Shown here: in pieces, positions 1-7,554 of the stretch | Layout: every line of letters begins with the position of its first letter | Position numbering within the stretch: the first letter of the stretch is position 1 | NCBI GenBank assembly: GCA_023420085.1 | Contig: JAEZWQ010000054.1 | Coordinates: 1 to 11,183 of the forward strand | Reading direction: 5' to 3' | Origin: Bacillota bacterium | Lineage (GTDB): Bacteria > Bacillota > Clostridia > Lachnospirales > Lachnospiraceae | DNA length: 11,183 bases | The notes under the pieces: generated by a model | Told to the model about the DNA's origin: nothing | The model's database searches: none | Seen by the model: only the letters and a program-made list of their open reading frames with translations | Translations under genes and position numbers: made by a program

Positions 1-1
1 T

Positions 2-76
2 ATGAGTCATCCATGGAGAAGACAGAACTTTATTGACTTTAGAAATAGACAAACGCACCGGGATAAAGCCTCTTAA
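2..76 (+). mobile_element. C-terminal end of an ISNCY-type transposase (partial CDS)
   Basis: The reading frame enters from outside the window and stops at TAA 74-76, giving the last 24 residues of a protein; the visible residues begin MSHPWRRQNF and end HRDKAS. A His-Pro-Trp-Arg/Lys stretch followed by a short basic tail is how I remember the C-termini of DDE transposases of the ISNCY (unclassified) group in Clostridia ending, so this is family recognition from memory and not a database match. Support comes from the IS-end motif just downstream at 103-121, and from the right edge of the window, where the start of a transposase of the same apparent family lies in the same orientation. The catalytic domain is outside the window, so whether the gene is intact cannot be judged. 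Confidence 0.68.
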
Positions 77-84
77 CCCGGTGC
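55..84 (+). terminator. GC-rich hairpin over the transposase stop codon, possible weak terminator
   Basis: A perfect 8-bp inverted repeat, GCACCGGG (55-62) and CCCGGTGC (77-84), encloses a 14-nt loop that contains the transposase stop codon. A run of eight T follows at 95-102, ten bases after the stem. The hairpin is strikingly GC-rich for this DNA, but the gap before the T-run is too long for a textbook intrinsic terminator, so it may be a weak terminator or an mRNA 3'-end stabiliser. In the minus direction there is no T-run after it. Confidence 0.45.
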
Positions 85-102
85 TAATAATTCATTTTTT
101 TT

Positions 103-121
103 GGGACATTTTCATTTTCCC
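103..121 (+). repeat. Right-end inverted repeat of the left IS
   Basis: On the minus strand positions 103-118 read AAAATGAAAATGTCCC. This matches two motifs upstream of the right-hand transposase: AAAATGATTATGTCCC at 11091-11106 (14/16 identical) and AAAATGATAATGTCTT at 11066-11081 (13/16). The motif stands in inverted orientation relative to those copies, as expected for the two ends of one IS type. It marks the junction between IS and chromosome, at or shortly after position 121. The exact outer boundary cannot be fixed without a second copy to compare. Confidence 0.6.
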
Positions 122-130
122 TTGACAACT

Positions 131-451
131 TTAATTAGACTTTTTGGTAAACGCATATCTAAATCCTGCTCCTATTAAATTCCCTAGTAGCGCTAATACT
201 ATATATACAATTAGATACATATATGCAGATGCTCTAAAATATAATATGAATGCTGGTAAAAATAATCCAGCTGCTATAAGGAAATATCTTACCTTAAATC
301 CATATTTGATTCCATATGCTATAGATACTATAAACACTATTATTGGTAATATGCCTAGCATTAATAATATCAACATCGCTAAATCATTTACAAATATTAT
401 TAAAATATTATATGCTATTGCCAAAATCAAGTAACAAATTATTTCAAACAT
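131..451 (-). CDS. Small four-helix hydrophobic membrane protein, function unknown
   Basis: The 106-residue protein is almost entirely hydrophobic, with four probable transmembrane helices near residues 4-21, 24-47, 54-71 and 75-98, joined by short loops (the longest, around residues 47-55, carries KYGFKVR). It ends in a short basic tail (KKSN). I recognise no catalytic motif. Small proteins of this shape occur as hypothetical proteins in Clostridia. The start is ATG 449-451, preceded by AAGGAAG about 5 nt upstream, and this Shine-Dalgarno lies inside the end of the calcium ATPase gene, whose stop is only 1 nt away. The pair is therefore probably translationally coupled and a role near the pump is conceivable, but unproven. 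It is the last gene of the operon; its stop lies about 10 nt from the end of the IS, so its natural terminator, or a few C-terminal codons, may have been lost. Confidence 0.72.
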   Translation of the reverse strand: MFEIICYLILAIAYNILIIFVNDLAMLILLMLGILPIIVFIVSIAYGIKYGFKVRYFLIAAGLFLPAFILYFRASAYMYLIVYIVLALLGNLIGAGFRYAFTKKSN

Positions 452-452
452 T

Positions 453-3116
453 TTACTTCCTTACAAATATCAACTTATATAGTTCATAACAAACAACTGG
501 TATTATAGATAACCCTAAAATCACACCCCAATCAAATAGACCAATTGAATGAACATGGAATACATTTGCTAACCATGGAGTATAAACTATCACTACTTGT
601 AAAAATAACCCTAGGAAGAATGATGCTACAAGCATTTTATTTTTGAATAATCCAACCTTAAATAAACTTTGTTTACTGCTTCTAAGATTAAATGAATGGA
701 ATAATTGTGATGTACTTAGTACCATAAAAGCCATTGTTTGTGCATGAACTAACGCATCTTCTATAAGCGCATTATGTTCTGTATAAGCACCTTGAATTAC
801 TTGTCTCATCAAGTCATCAATATTATGTACAGCTATTATTCCATCTGTATACCTGATTATACCAATAATAAATGCTGCCATTGTTATTGCACCAATCAAT
901 AATCCATTAAATATTAAAAATCCTATTCTTCCTTTGAAAAAACTTTGCTTTGGATCTCTTGGTTTTTCCTTCATAACATCTGCTTCTTCAGGATCAATAC
1001 CTAATGATAGCGCAGGTGTAGTATCTGTAACTAGATTAACCCATAAAAGATGTATTGATTGAAGTGGTGTTGGAAATCCTATAATTACTGATATCAAAAT
1101 TGCAAAAATTTCCCCTATATTGCATGATAGTAAATAAAAAATTGCTTTTCTAATATTTGAGTAAATATGTCGTCCTTCTTCCACAGCTTTAACAATAGTC
1201 GTGAAATTATCATCCATCAAAGTCATATCTGCAGCATTTTTAGCAACATCTGTTCCAGTTATTCCCATTGCTACTCCAATATCTGCTGCTTTTAGACTTG
1301 GAGCATCATTAACTCCATCTCCAGTCATTGAAACAATATTTCCATTAGCCTTAAATGCACTTACTATTCTTACCTTGTGTTCTGGTGAAACTCTAGCAAA
1401 TACACGTATATTTTTTACTCTTTGAGCAAGTTCATCATCGTTAAGCTTTTCGATTTCATGTCCAGTCATGCATTGACTTATATCTGATGCTATCCCTAAA
1501 TCTTTAGCAATGGCAAGGGCTGTTATAGAATGGTCACCTGTTATCATAACAGTTGTTATGCCACTTTCTTTACATACATTTATTGAATCTTTAACTTCTA
1601 GCCTAGGAGGATCTATCATACCAAGTATACCTACAAAGACTAAATCTTCTTCTAACCCGTCATTACTATCACTAACCTTGTAAGCTAGTCCTAAAACCCT
1701 AAGAGCTTCATTTGACATAGATACAGTCGCATTATGAATTTCATTTTTTAATTCATCTGTAAATTCTTTTTCTTCACCATTTATAAGAATTCTATTCGAA
1801 ATATGAATTATATTATCTGCTGCACCTTTTGTAAATGCATATCTTTCACCCTCAAACATATTAACAGTTGTCATTAATTTTCTGTCTGAATCAAAAGGTA
1901 TTTCAAATTTTCTTGTATACTCTATATCTATCTCTTGCTTTATGTATCCATATTTCTTTGCTATATCAACAAGCGCAATTTCCGTTGGATCTCCCGTTGT
2001 CTCTGTAGCATCAGAACATAATGCCATCCCTAAAAGCATATACTTTTCTGCCCTATTTGTTTTATCTAATTGATCAGCATCTTTATATAGGGAATTAACA
2101 TAATACTTTTGTACTGTCATCTTATTTTGAGTTAGTGTACCTGTCTTATCCGAACATATTATACTAACTGAACCTAGCGTTTCAACAGCAGGAAGTTTTC
2201 TTATAATGGCATTTTGCTTAACCATTCTCCTTACTCCCATTGCCAAAACTATTGATACAATGGCTGGCATTCCTTCTGGTACTGCAGCTACTGCAAGTGA
2301 TATTGCAAGCATGAACATTTCAATCATACTTCTATTTTGAAGTATACCTATAATAAACATTACTACACAGATACCTAAAGCTACAAATCCTAAAATCTTT
2401 CCTATTTCTCCAAGTTTCTTCTGTAAAGGAGTCTTATCTTCTTTGGCTCCAAGCATTCCTGCTATTTTACCAATTTCAGTATCCATACCAGTTCTTACAG
2501 CAATTCCTTCCCCTCTTCCGGCTGTAACAAGGGTTGAAGAAAATGCTAGATTCTTTTGATCACCAATCATTACATCTTTATCATGTATGGTCTCTATACT
2601 TTTAAGTACTGGTACAGATTCTCCTGTCAATGAAGATTCTTCTATTTGTAGACTAGCAGCTTCGATTAATCTCATATCACATGGTACATATCTTCCTGCA
2701 TCAAGCAATATAACATCTCCCACAACAATATCTGCAGAATCTATCTCTAATATTTCACCATTTCTTTTTACATACGCCTTTGGTGATGATAGTTTTTTCA
2801 ATGCATCCATCGATTTTTCAGCCTTAATTTCTTGGCTTACTCCAATTACTGCATTTATTATTACAACTATAGCAATAATTATAGAATCACTTATTTCTGA
2901 AGTAATTCCTGAAATAATTGCTGCAATAGCTAAAATAAAAATCAATGGATCATTTAACTGATCCCATATCATACTAAAGATTGACTTCTTTTTACCTTCA
3001 GTAACAATATTTTGTCCATATTTTTCAATCCTACTTTTAGCCTCTTCTTTTGATAGTCCTACCTTACTATCTACTGAAAATTCTTTTTCTATTGTTTGTA
3101 TGTCTTTATTAAACAT
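453..3116 (-). CDS. PIIA (SERCA-like) calcium-transporting P-type ATPase
   Basis: An 887-residue P-type ATPase that should export Ca2+ from the cytoplasm using ATP. Visible elements in order: N-terminal cation-ATPase domain (1-45), M1-M2 (57-95), actuator motif TGES (164-167), M3, M4 with PEG (280-282), phosphorylation site DKTGTLT (Asp323), nucleotide-binding KGA (430-432), DPPR (503-506) in the P domain, TGDGVND hinge (598-604) and six C-terminal helices. Calcium ligands of SERCA are largely kept: Glu281 in M4, Asn666 and Glu669 in M5, Asn694, Thr697 and Asp698 in M6. The SERCA M8 glutamate (E908) aligns with Gln804. These argue for Ca2+ over Na+/K+ or H+, with one altered site. The ATG at 3114-3116 is preceded by GGAGG with only 4 nt spacing. 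The gene starts 10 nt after the comFC stop. Mn2+ transport is a possible alternative. Confidence 0.95.
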   Translation of the reverse strand: MFNKDIQTIEKEFSVDSKVGLSKEEAKSRIEKYGQNIVTEGKKKSIFSMIWDQLNDPLIFILAIAAIISGITSEISDSIIIAIVVIINAVIGVSQEIKAEKSMDALKKLSSPKAYVKRNGEILEIDSADIVVGDVILLDAGRYVPCDMRLIEAASLQIEESSLTGESVPVLKSIETIHDKDVMIGDQKNLAFSSTLVTAGRGEGIAVRTGMDTEIGKIAGMLGAKEDKTPLQKKLGEIGKILGFVALGICVVMFIIGILQNRSMIEMFMLAISLAVAAVPEGMPAIVSIVLAMGVRRMVKQNAIIRKLPAVETLGSVSIICSDKTGTLTQNKMTVQKYYVNSLYKDADQLDKTNRAEKYMLLGMALCSDATETTGDPTEIALVDIAKKYGYIKQEIDIEYTRKFEIPFDSDRKLMTTVNMFEGERYAFTKGAADNIIHISNRILINGEEKEFTDELKNEIHNATVSMSNEALRVLGLAYKVSDSNDGLEEDLVFVGILGMIDPPRLEVKDSINVCKESGITTVMITGDHSITALAIAKDLGIASDISQCMTGHEIEKLNDDELAQRVKNIRVFARVSPEHKVRIVSAFKANGNIVSMTGDGVNDAPSLKAADIGVAMGITGTDVAKNAADMTLMDDNFTTIVKAVEEGRHIYSNIRKAIFYLLSCNIGEIFAILISVIIGFPTPLQSIHLLWVNLVTDTTPALSLGIDPEEADVMKEKPRDPKQSFFKGRIGFLIFNGLLIGAITMAAFIIGIIRYTDGIIAVHNIDDLMRQVIQGAYTEHNALIEDALVHAQTMAFMVLSTSQLFHSFNLRSSKQSLFKVGLFKNKMLVASFFLGLFLQVVIVYTPWLANVFHVHSIGLFDWGVILGLSIIPVVCYELYKLIFVRK

Positions 3117-3126
3117 TCATCCTCCA

Positions 3127-3807
3127 TTATGATGCAATTGTTATAAAATATACCTTATTAGCTCCAACTTCCTTTAGCTTATTGGCACAAATATCAATAG
3201 TTGTTCCCGTAGTATATATATCATCAACAATTAAAATATCTTTATCAATAATATTATCTCCAGAAAACTTAATAGTGCCTTTCATAGTTTCTAGTCTCTG
3301 ATTCTTATCTAATTGATTAAGTGGTTTAGTATTTTTTATCCTAATTAAACAATTATTAAAAGGTTTATCAATAATACTAGCTATTTCTTTTGCAAGAAGT
3401 TCAGCCTGGTTATATCCTCTTTTCACTAACCTTTTTCTATGAATCGGAACAGGAACTATTATATCGATTGGAATATTATTTACTAAAATTTTTTTTGCCA
3501 TTTCTCTAGCAAAAAACTTTGCATATTCCTGCCTTTTATTATATTTAAATCTTAAAATTGATTCCTTTAATTCTCCCGTGTAAATAAATGTTGATATTCC
3601 TAAATCATAATAATGATTATGTTCATTACACTCTCTGCATATGCTACCATTTGGTATATATTTTCCACATATACAACAAGACTTTTTACCAATGATTTTA
3701 ATTTTAGGAATACATTTATCATGAATATATCCATCTCTTATTATCTCATCGCAAATAGGACATCTACGTGGAAATAAAAGATCCAATATTTTCTTCAAAA
3801 ATTCCAT
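3127..3807 (-). CDS. comFC: ComFC-type phosphoribosyltransferase-fold protein
   Basis: A 226-residue ComF-family protein, close to the usual length. The N-terminal third holds a cysteine-rich zinc-ribbon-like region with Cys16, Cys19, Cys32, Cys44, Cys47, Cys57 and Cys60. The remainder is a type I phosphoribosyltransferase fold with the family signature RGYNQAE (130-136) and the PRPP-binding loop VDDIYTTGTT (194-203). In naturally competent Firmicutes ComFC is needed for DNA transformation and acts on the cytoplasmic side of uptake; its enzymatic substrate is not established. Here the helicase-like partner ComFA is absent and the gene sits behind recD2, pairing two single-strand-DNA-related proteins. 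The start is ATG 3805-3807 with AAGGGA 5 nt upstream; the first 44 nt overlap the end of recD2. Presence of this gene alone does not show that the organism is competent. Confidence 0.93.
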   Translation of the reverse strand: MEFLKKILDLLFPRRCPICDEIIRDGYIHDKCIPKIKIIGKKSCCICGKYIPNGSICRECNEHNHYYDLGISTFIYTGELKESILRFKYNKRQEYAKFFAREMAKKILVNNIPIDIIVPVPIHRKRLVKRGYNQAELLAKEIASIIDKPFNNCLIRIKNTKPLNQLDKNQRLETMKGTIKFSGDNIIDKDILIVDDIYTTGTTIDICANKLKEVGANKVYFITIAS

Positions 3808-6010
3808 AATTATCCCTTAACTTTTCTTTTAACCCTGTAAATCTTTGTACTTTTGATATATTATTTACCATATCACTAAAAACTTTTTCTTCTCCAATTA
3901 TTACAACAACTTTCTTAGCTCTAGTTATAGCTGTATATAATAATGAACGCATTTTTAGATTAAATGGAACAGACTTTAATACTAATATAACTGCTGGATA
4001 TTCAGAGCCCTGAGACTTATGCACAGTTATAGCATAGGCAAGCTCAACTTCATTTATTTCAGTCTTTGAATATGTTGTATACTTATCATCAAATTCTACA
4101 GAAAAGCTACTTTTATCTTCAATAGCATTTATATATCCGACATCTCCATTAAAAACTCCATTAATTCTTTCATCACCTTTTGGTATAACATCTTTGATAT
4201 AATTATTCTTAGTATGAATAACCTTATCTCCCAATTTAAATACCTTTTCGCCAAAACTTATACATTGAATATTACTATTAAGTTTTTTCTGCAGGATCGA
4301 ATTAACGGCTTCTATACCATATTCAGTTGCTTTTTGAGGTATCAATATCTGAATATCATCATTTGTAAATTTATATCTATCAGCTAATCTTGTTATTGTT
4401 GATAATAGTTGCTCCTCAAAATTCCTCTCGTTTACCTTAATAAAAAATAGATCACTTTCTGAATCATTTACAATGCTTACCTTACTACCATTCAATACTT
4501 GATTTGCGATTTTTATTATTTGACTATCCTTATTCCCCTGCCTATATATTTTTGTTAGATATATTACAGGTATTACATTACTTTCAATAATATCACGTAA
4601 AACATTTCCTGCAGATACAGAAGGTAGTTGGTTCATGTCGCCAACTAATATTATATGCGTGTTTCTCTTGCAAGCATCTAATAGCGCTGAGAATAATGAT
4701 AAGTCAACCATTGATGCTTCATCTATTATAAGAACATCTGTTTCAAGTTTATTATCTTCATTTCTTCCATAAGATTCAAAATCATTATCTGTTGGTTGTA
4801 TTTCTAATAATCTATGAATAGTTGAAGCTTTATATCCAGTAACTGCTGACATCCTTTTTGCTGCACATGCTGTTGGTGCAACAAGTTTTACACTCTTTTG
4901 AGAATTTAAAAAATATTTAAGTACTGTATTAATAACTGTTGTTTTTCCAGTCCCTGGTCCTCCTGTAATTACTACGAAGGTATTTGTAACTGCCTTACAA
5001 ACTGCTTTTATTTGATCCTCATCTAATATAATATCAAGACTATTACCAATATTCTTTATTCTTGATATCATAGATAATTCATCAATTTCCAGTACTTTAT
5101 TCATTTCTCTTATCTTTTGCGCTACTTTTATTTCCTTTTTGAATATATATGATAGGTATATATTTACAGATTTACTCTCTTTACACAACTCAAGAGTAAT
5201 TATATCTTCAAAATAAAGTTCCTGTATTATTTCTCTATATTCTTGATAATCTAAATTTATCTCTAAAATGATCTTTACTCTTTCAAATAAATCATTATCT
5301 CTTACTAAAGTATCTCCACAGTTTAGCGCTTCTTGTAAAACGTGAATTATTGCAGATTTTTTTCTAAATATACTATCTTTTGGAATCCCTAAGTTTAAAG
5401 CAATCTCATCAGCTTTTTTAAACCCAATACCTTTTATTTTATTTGCAAGCTCATATGGATTTTCCTTGACTGCATCAATAACATTATTCTTAAAGACCTT
5501 TATTATCTTATATATAAACTTTTGACTTATATTTAACTCTGCTAAAAATCCATACGTTTCAATCTCATTAGAATTTTCTGCATATTGCATGCATATTTCT
5601 TCTGCCTTCTTTTTGCTTATCCCCTTAATAGTAGCAAGTTTTTGGGGTTCATACATAAGTATATTATGTGTTTCTTCACCGAAAGCATCAATAATCTTTC
5701 TAGCAGTTTTTTCACCAACATGTTTAATATTATTTGATGATAGATATGAAAATAATATATCAATATTATCATACCTAATAGGTTTGGAATGCCTTACCTT
5801 TAGTACTACATTCCCATAATCATCTTCTGTTAACTCACCTTTTAATTCCAGTTGAGTTCCTACATCTCCTATTGGTATACACCCTTTACAGGTAATTTCA
5901 TCCCCATCCTTATCAATAAGTCTTAAAATTTTATATCCGGTATCTTCATTATGAAACCAAAGTTTATCTACTGTTCCAGTTACAATAAATAAATTATCTA
6001 TATCTTTCAA
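3764..6010 (-). CDS. recD2: RecD2-type superfamily 1B 5'-3' DNA helicase
   Basis: A 748-residue helicase of the RecD2/YrrC family, which acts without RecBC in Firmicutes and contributes to replication-fork and repair processes. The N-terminal region resembles the OB-like and helix-hairpin-helix segments of the family (helix-hairpin-helix elements around 95-140 and 190-205). The motor carries Walker A GGPGTGKTT (350-358), Walker B LIIDEAS (428-434), motif III GDMNQLPS (457-464), motif IV IYRQ (488-491), motif V HKSQGSE (664-670) and motif VI YTAITRAKK (692-700). All key residues are present, so it should be active. The start codon is TTG at 6008-6010; the same frame has a TAG 21 nt upstream and no later ATG before residue 119, so TTG is the best start. 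It overlaps mreB by 17 nt, and the nearest Shine-Dalgarno-like sequence (AGAAGGA) is about 13 nt away, suggesting coupled translation. Confidence 0.95.
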   Translation of the reverse strand: MKDIDNLFIVTGTVDKLWFHNEDTGYKILRLIDKDGDEITCKGCIPIGDVGTQLELKGELTEDDYGNVVLKVRHSKPIRYDNIDILFSYLSSNNIKHVGEKTARKIIDAFGEETHNILMYEPQKLATIKGISKKKAEEICMQYAENSNEIETYGFLAELNISQKFIYKIIKVFKNNVIDAVKENPYELANKIKGIGFKKADEIALNLGIPKDSIFRKKSAIIHVLQEALNCGDTLVRDNDLFERVKIILEINLDYQEYREIIQELYFEDIITLELCKESKSVNIYLSYIFKKEIKVAQKIREMNKVLEIDELSMISRIKNIGNSLDIILDEDQIKAVCKAVTNTFVVITGGPGTGKTTVINTVLKYFLNSQKSVKLVAPTACAAKRMSAVTGYKASTIHRLLEIQPTDNDFESYGRNEDNKLETDVLIIDEASMVDLSLFSALLDACKRNTHIILVGDMNQLPSVSAGNVLRDIIESNVIPVIYLTKIYRQGNKDSQIIKIANQVLNGSKVSIVNDSESDLFFIKVNERNFEEQLLSTITRLADRYKFTNDDIQILIPQKATEYGIEAVNSILQKKLNSNIQCISFGEKVFKLGDKVIHTKNNYIKDVIPKGDERINGVFNGDVGYINAIEDKSSFSVEFDDKYTTYSKTEINEVELAYAITVHKSQGSEYPAVILVLKSVPFNLKMRSLLYTAITRAKKVVVIIGEEKVFSDMVNNISKVQRFTGLKEKLRDNYGIFEENIGSFIST

Positions 6011-6968
6011 TATGCTTACCAGTTCCTTCTACTGCTACACCTATTGGATCATCAGGCCTTATAGCCATAATTCCAAGACTATTTTCTATTAATTCATCAA
6101 ACCCTTTTATTAATGACCCTCCGCCAGTCAAAATTATTCCTCTATATGTTATATCTGCTGCCAATTCTGGTGGTGTTTTTTCTAGTATGAAATGTATCTC
6201 ATTTAATATCATTTGAGTTAATTCTTTTAATGCATCTGCTATATCATTAGAACTTATTGTAATTGTAACTGGTAATCCATTCATAAGATCTCTTCCTCTA
6301 ATTTCCATATATGATGGTATCGATCTATGAACTACGGACCCTACATCTTTTTTTATTTCTTCAGCAGTAACCATTCCTATAAGCAAATTCTTTCTTTTTC
6401 TTATATATCTGACTATTGCTTTATCAAACTCTTCTCCTGCAATCCTTAGTGTAGAGCTTATAACACATCCTCCTAAAGATATAACCGATATATCAGTTGT
6501 ACCTCCTCCAATGTCAACAATCATATTTCCTACTGGCTGATCAATATCTATTCCTAGGCCAATAGCAGCTGCTACAGTATTCTCAAGTACAATAACATCT
6601 TTTGCTCCAGCTTGTATAGTAGCATCTTCAACTGCCCTTTTTTCTAGATCTGTTATTTGTGCAGGTACAGTTACGCATACATTTGGCCTTTTCCAGCCTC
6701 TTTTTCCAACAGCCTTATTGATGAAATATCTAAGCATTTTTTCAGTCATTGCAAAATCAGATATTACTCCATGTTGCAATGGATTAATAGCTACTAGATT
6801 TCCTGGTGTCCTACCTACAACATTTCTTGTTTCATCTCCCACAGATACAATCTTATTAGTCGATTTATTAAAAACTACTGTAGATGGTTCGTTTAATATT
6901 ATCCCCTTTCCCTGCTTATATACTAAAACAGATGAGGTCCCTAAATCAATTCCTATATTTATTGACAT
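5994..6968 (-). CDS. mreB: MreB/Mbl-family bacterial actin homologue (cell-shape determinant)
   Basis: A 324-residue actin-fold protein, slightly shorter than usual MreB (about 330-345). Motifs: phosphate 1 GIDLGTSS (6-13), connecting segment GRTPGN (52-57), phosphate 2 DIGGGTTD (152-159), adenosine motif ILTGGGSLI (279-287). MreB proteins form ATP-dependent membrane-bound filaments that guide elongation-phase wall synthesis. The normally invariant EEPMAAAIG reads ENTVAAAIG (129-137): the Glu equivalent to the DnaK catalytic Glu171 becomes Asn130 and Pro becomes Thr131. The short hydrophobic membrane loop (Leu-Phe in Thermotoga MreB) is reduced to Trp92. mreC and mreD are not next to it, so it may be a paralogue (Mbl/MreBH-like or a divergent MreB), not the principal MreB. 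The start is ATG 6966-6968 with AGAGGT 7 nt upstream and the rdgB stop only 1 nt before it. Confidence 0.9.
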   Translation of the reverse strand: MSINIGIDLGTSSVLVYKQGKGIILNEPSTVVFNKSTNKIVSVGDETRNVVGRTPGNLVAINPLQHGVISDFAMTEKMLRYFINKAVGKRGWKRPNVCVTVPAQITDLEKRAVEDATIQAGAKDVIVLENTVAAAIGLGIDIDQPVGNMIVDIGGGTTDISVISLGGCVISSTLRIAGEEFDKAIVRYIRKRKNLLIGMVTAEEIKKDVGSVVHRSIPSYMEIRGRDLMNGLPVTITISSNDIADALKELTQMILNEIHFILEKTPPELAADITYRGIILTGGGSLIKGFDELIENSLGIMAIRPDDPIGVAVEGTGKHIERYR

Positions 6969-6969
6969 C

Positions 6970-7554
6970 TTAATTACCTCTTAACTTTTCGAATAACTTT
7001 TGTATAGCCTTCCCTCTATGACTAATTGAATTTTTTACATCCGGTTCTAACTCTGCTGCGGTCATGCCATATTCAGGTAGGTAAAAAATCGGATCATATC
7101 CAAACCCATTTTCTCCAGCTGGTTTATGTGCTATATATCCATCAAATTCTCCTCTAAATATCTCACTAGAACCATCTGGATTTGCCATAGCAATACAACA
7201 CACAAACCTTGCTCCTCTTTCTTCTTCCGGTACATTCTTTAATCTATCAATAATAATACTATTTTTAACTTCATATGGGGTATCATGTCCTAAATATCTT
7301 GCTGAATATATTCCTGGTTCATTATTAAGCGCATATATTTCTAACCCACTATCATCAGCTATAACTGTTTTCCCAATTTTTTCTGCAACTGTTCTTGCCT
7401 TAATAAGAGCATTCTCCTCAAATGTATTGCCATCTTCCTCAATTTCATCATAATATCCAATGTCTTTAAGCGAAGATATTTTAATACCTTTAAGAATCCT
7501 CTTGAATTCATCAATCTTATGACTATTCGATGTTGCTATTATTATTTCTTTCAT
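6970..7554 (-). CDS. rdgB: XTP/dITP pyrophosphatase (RdgB/HAM1 family)
   Basis: A 194-residue HAM1-family house-cleaning enzyme that hydrolyses dITP, ITP and XTP to monophosphate plus pyrophosphate and so keeps deaminated purines out of DNA and RNA. The family landmarks are all there: SNSHK (9-13), EDGNTFEENAL (40-50), catalytic ADDSGLEI (66-73), the substrate loop GENGFGYDPIF (147-157) and SHRGKA (178-183). The length matches bacterial homologues. The start is ATG 7552-7554, fixed by the conserved MKEIIIATSN opening. It lies 32 nt inside the end of the upstream methyltransferase gene, and I see no convincing Shine-Dalgarno sequence (AGTGAAAA precedes it), so translation probably depends on ribosomes ending the upstream gene. 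Confidence 0.96.
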   Translation of the reverse strand: MKEIIIATSNSHKIDEFKRILKGIKISSLKDIGYYDEIEEDGNTFEENALIKARTVAEKIGKTVIADDSGLEIYALNNEPGIYSARYLGHDTPYEVKNSIIIDRLKNVPEEERGARFVCCIAMANPDGSSEIFRGEFDGYIAHKPAGENGFGYDPIFYLPEYGMTAAELEPDVKNSISHRGKAIQKLFEKLRGN

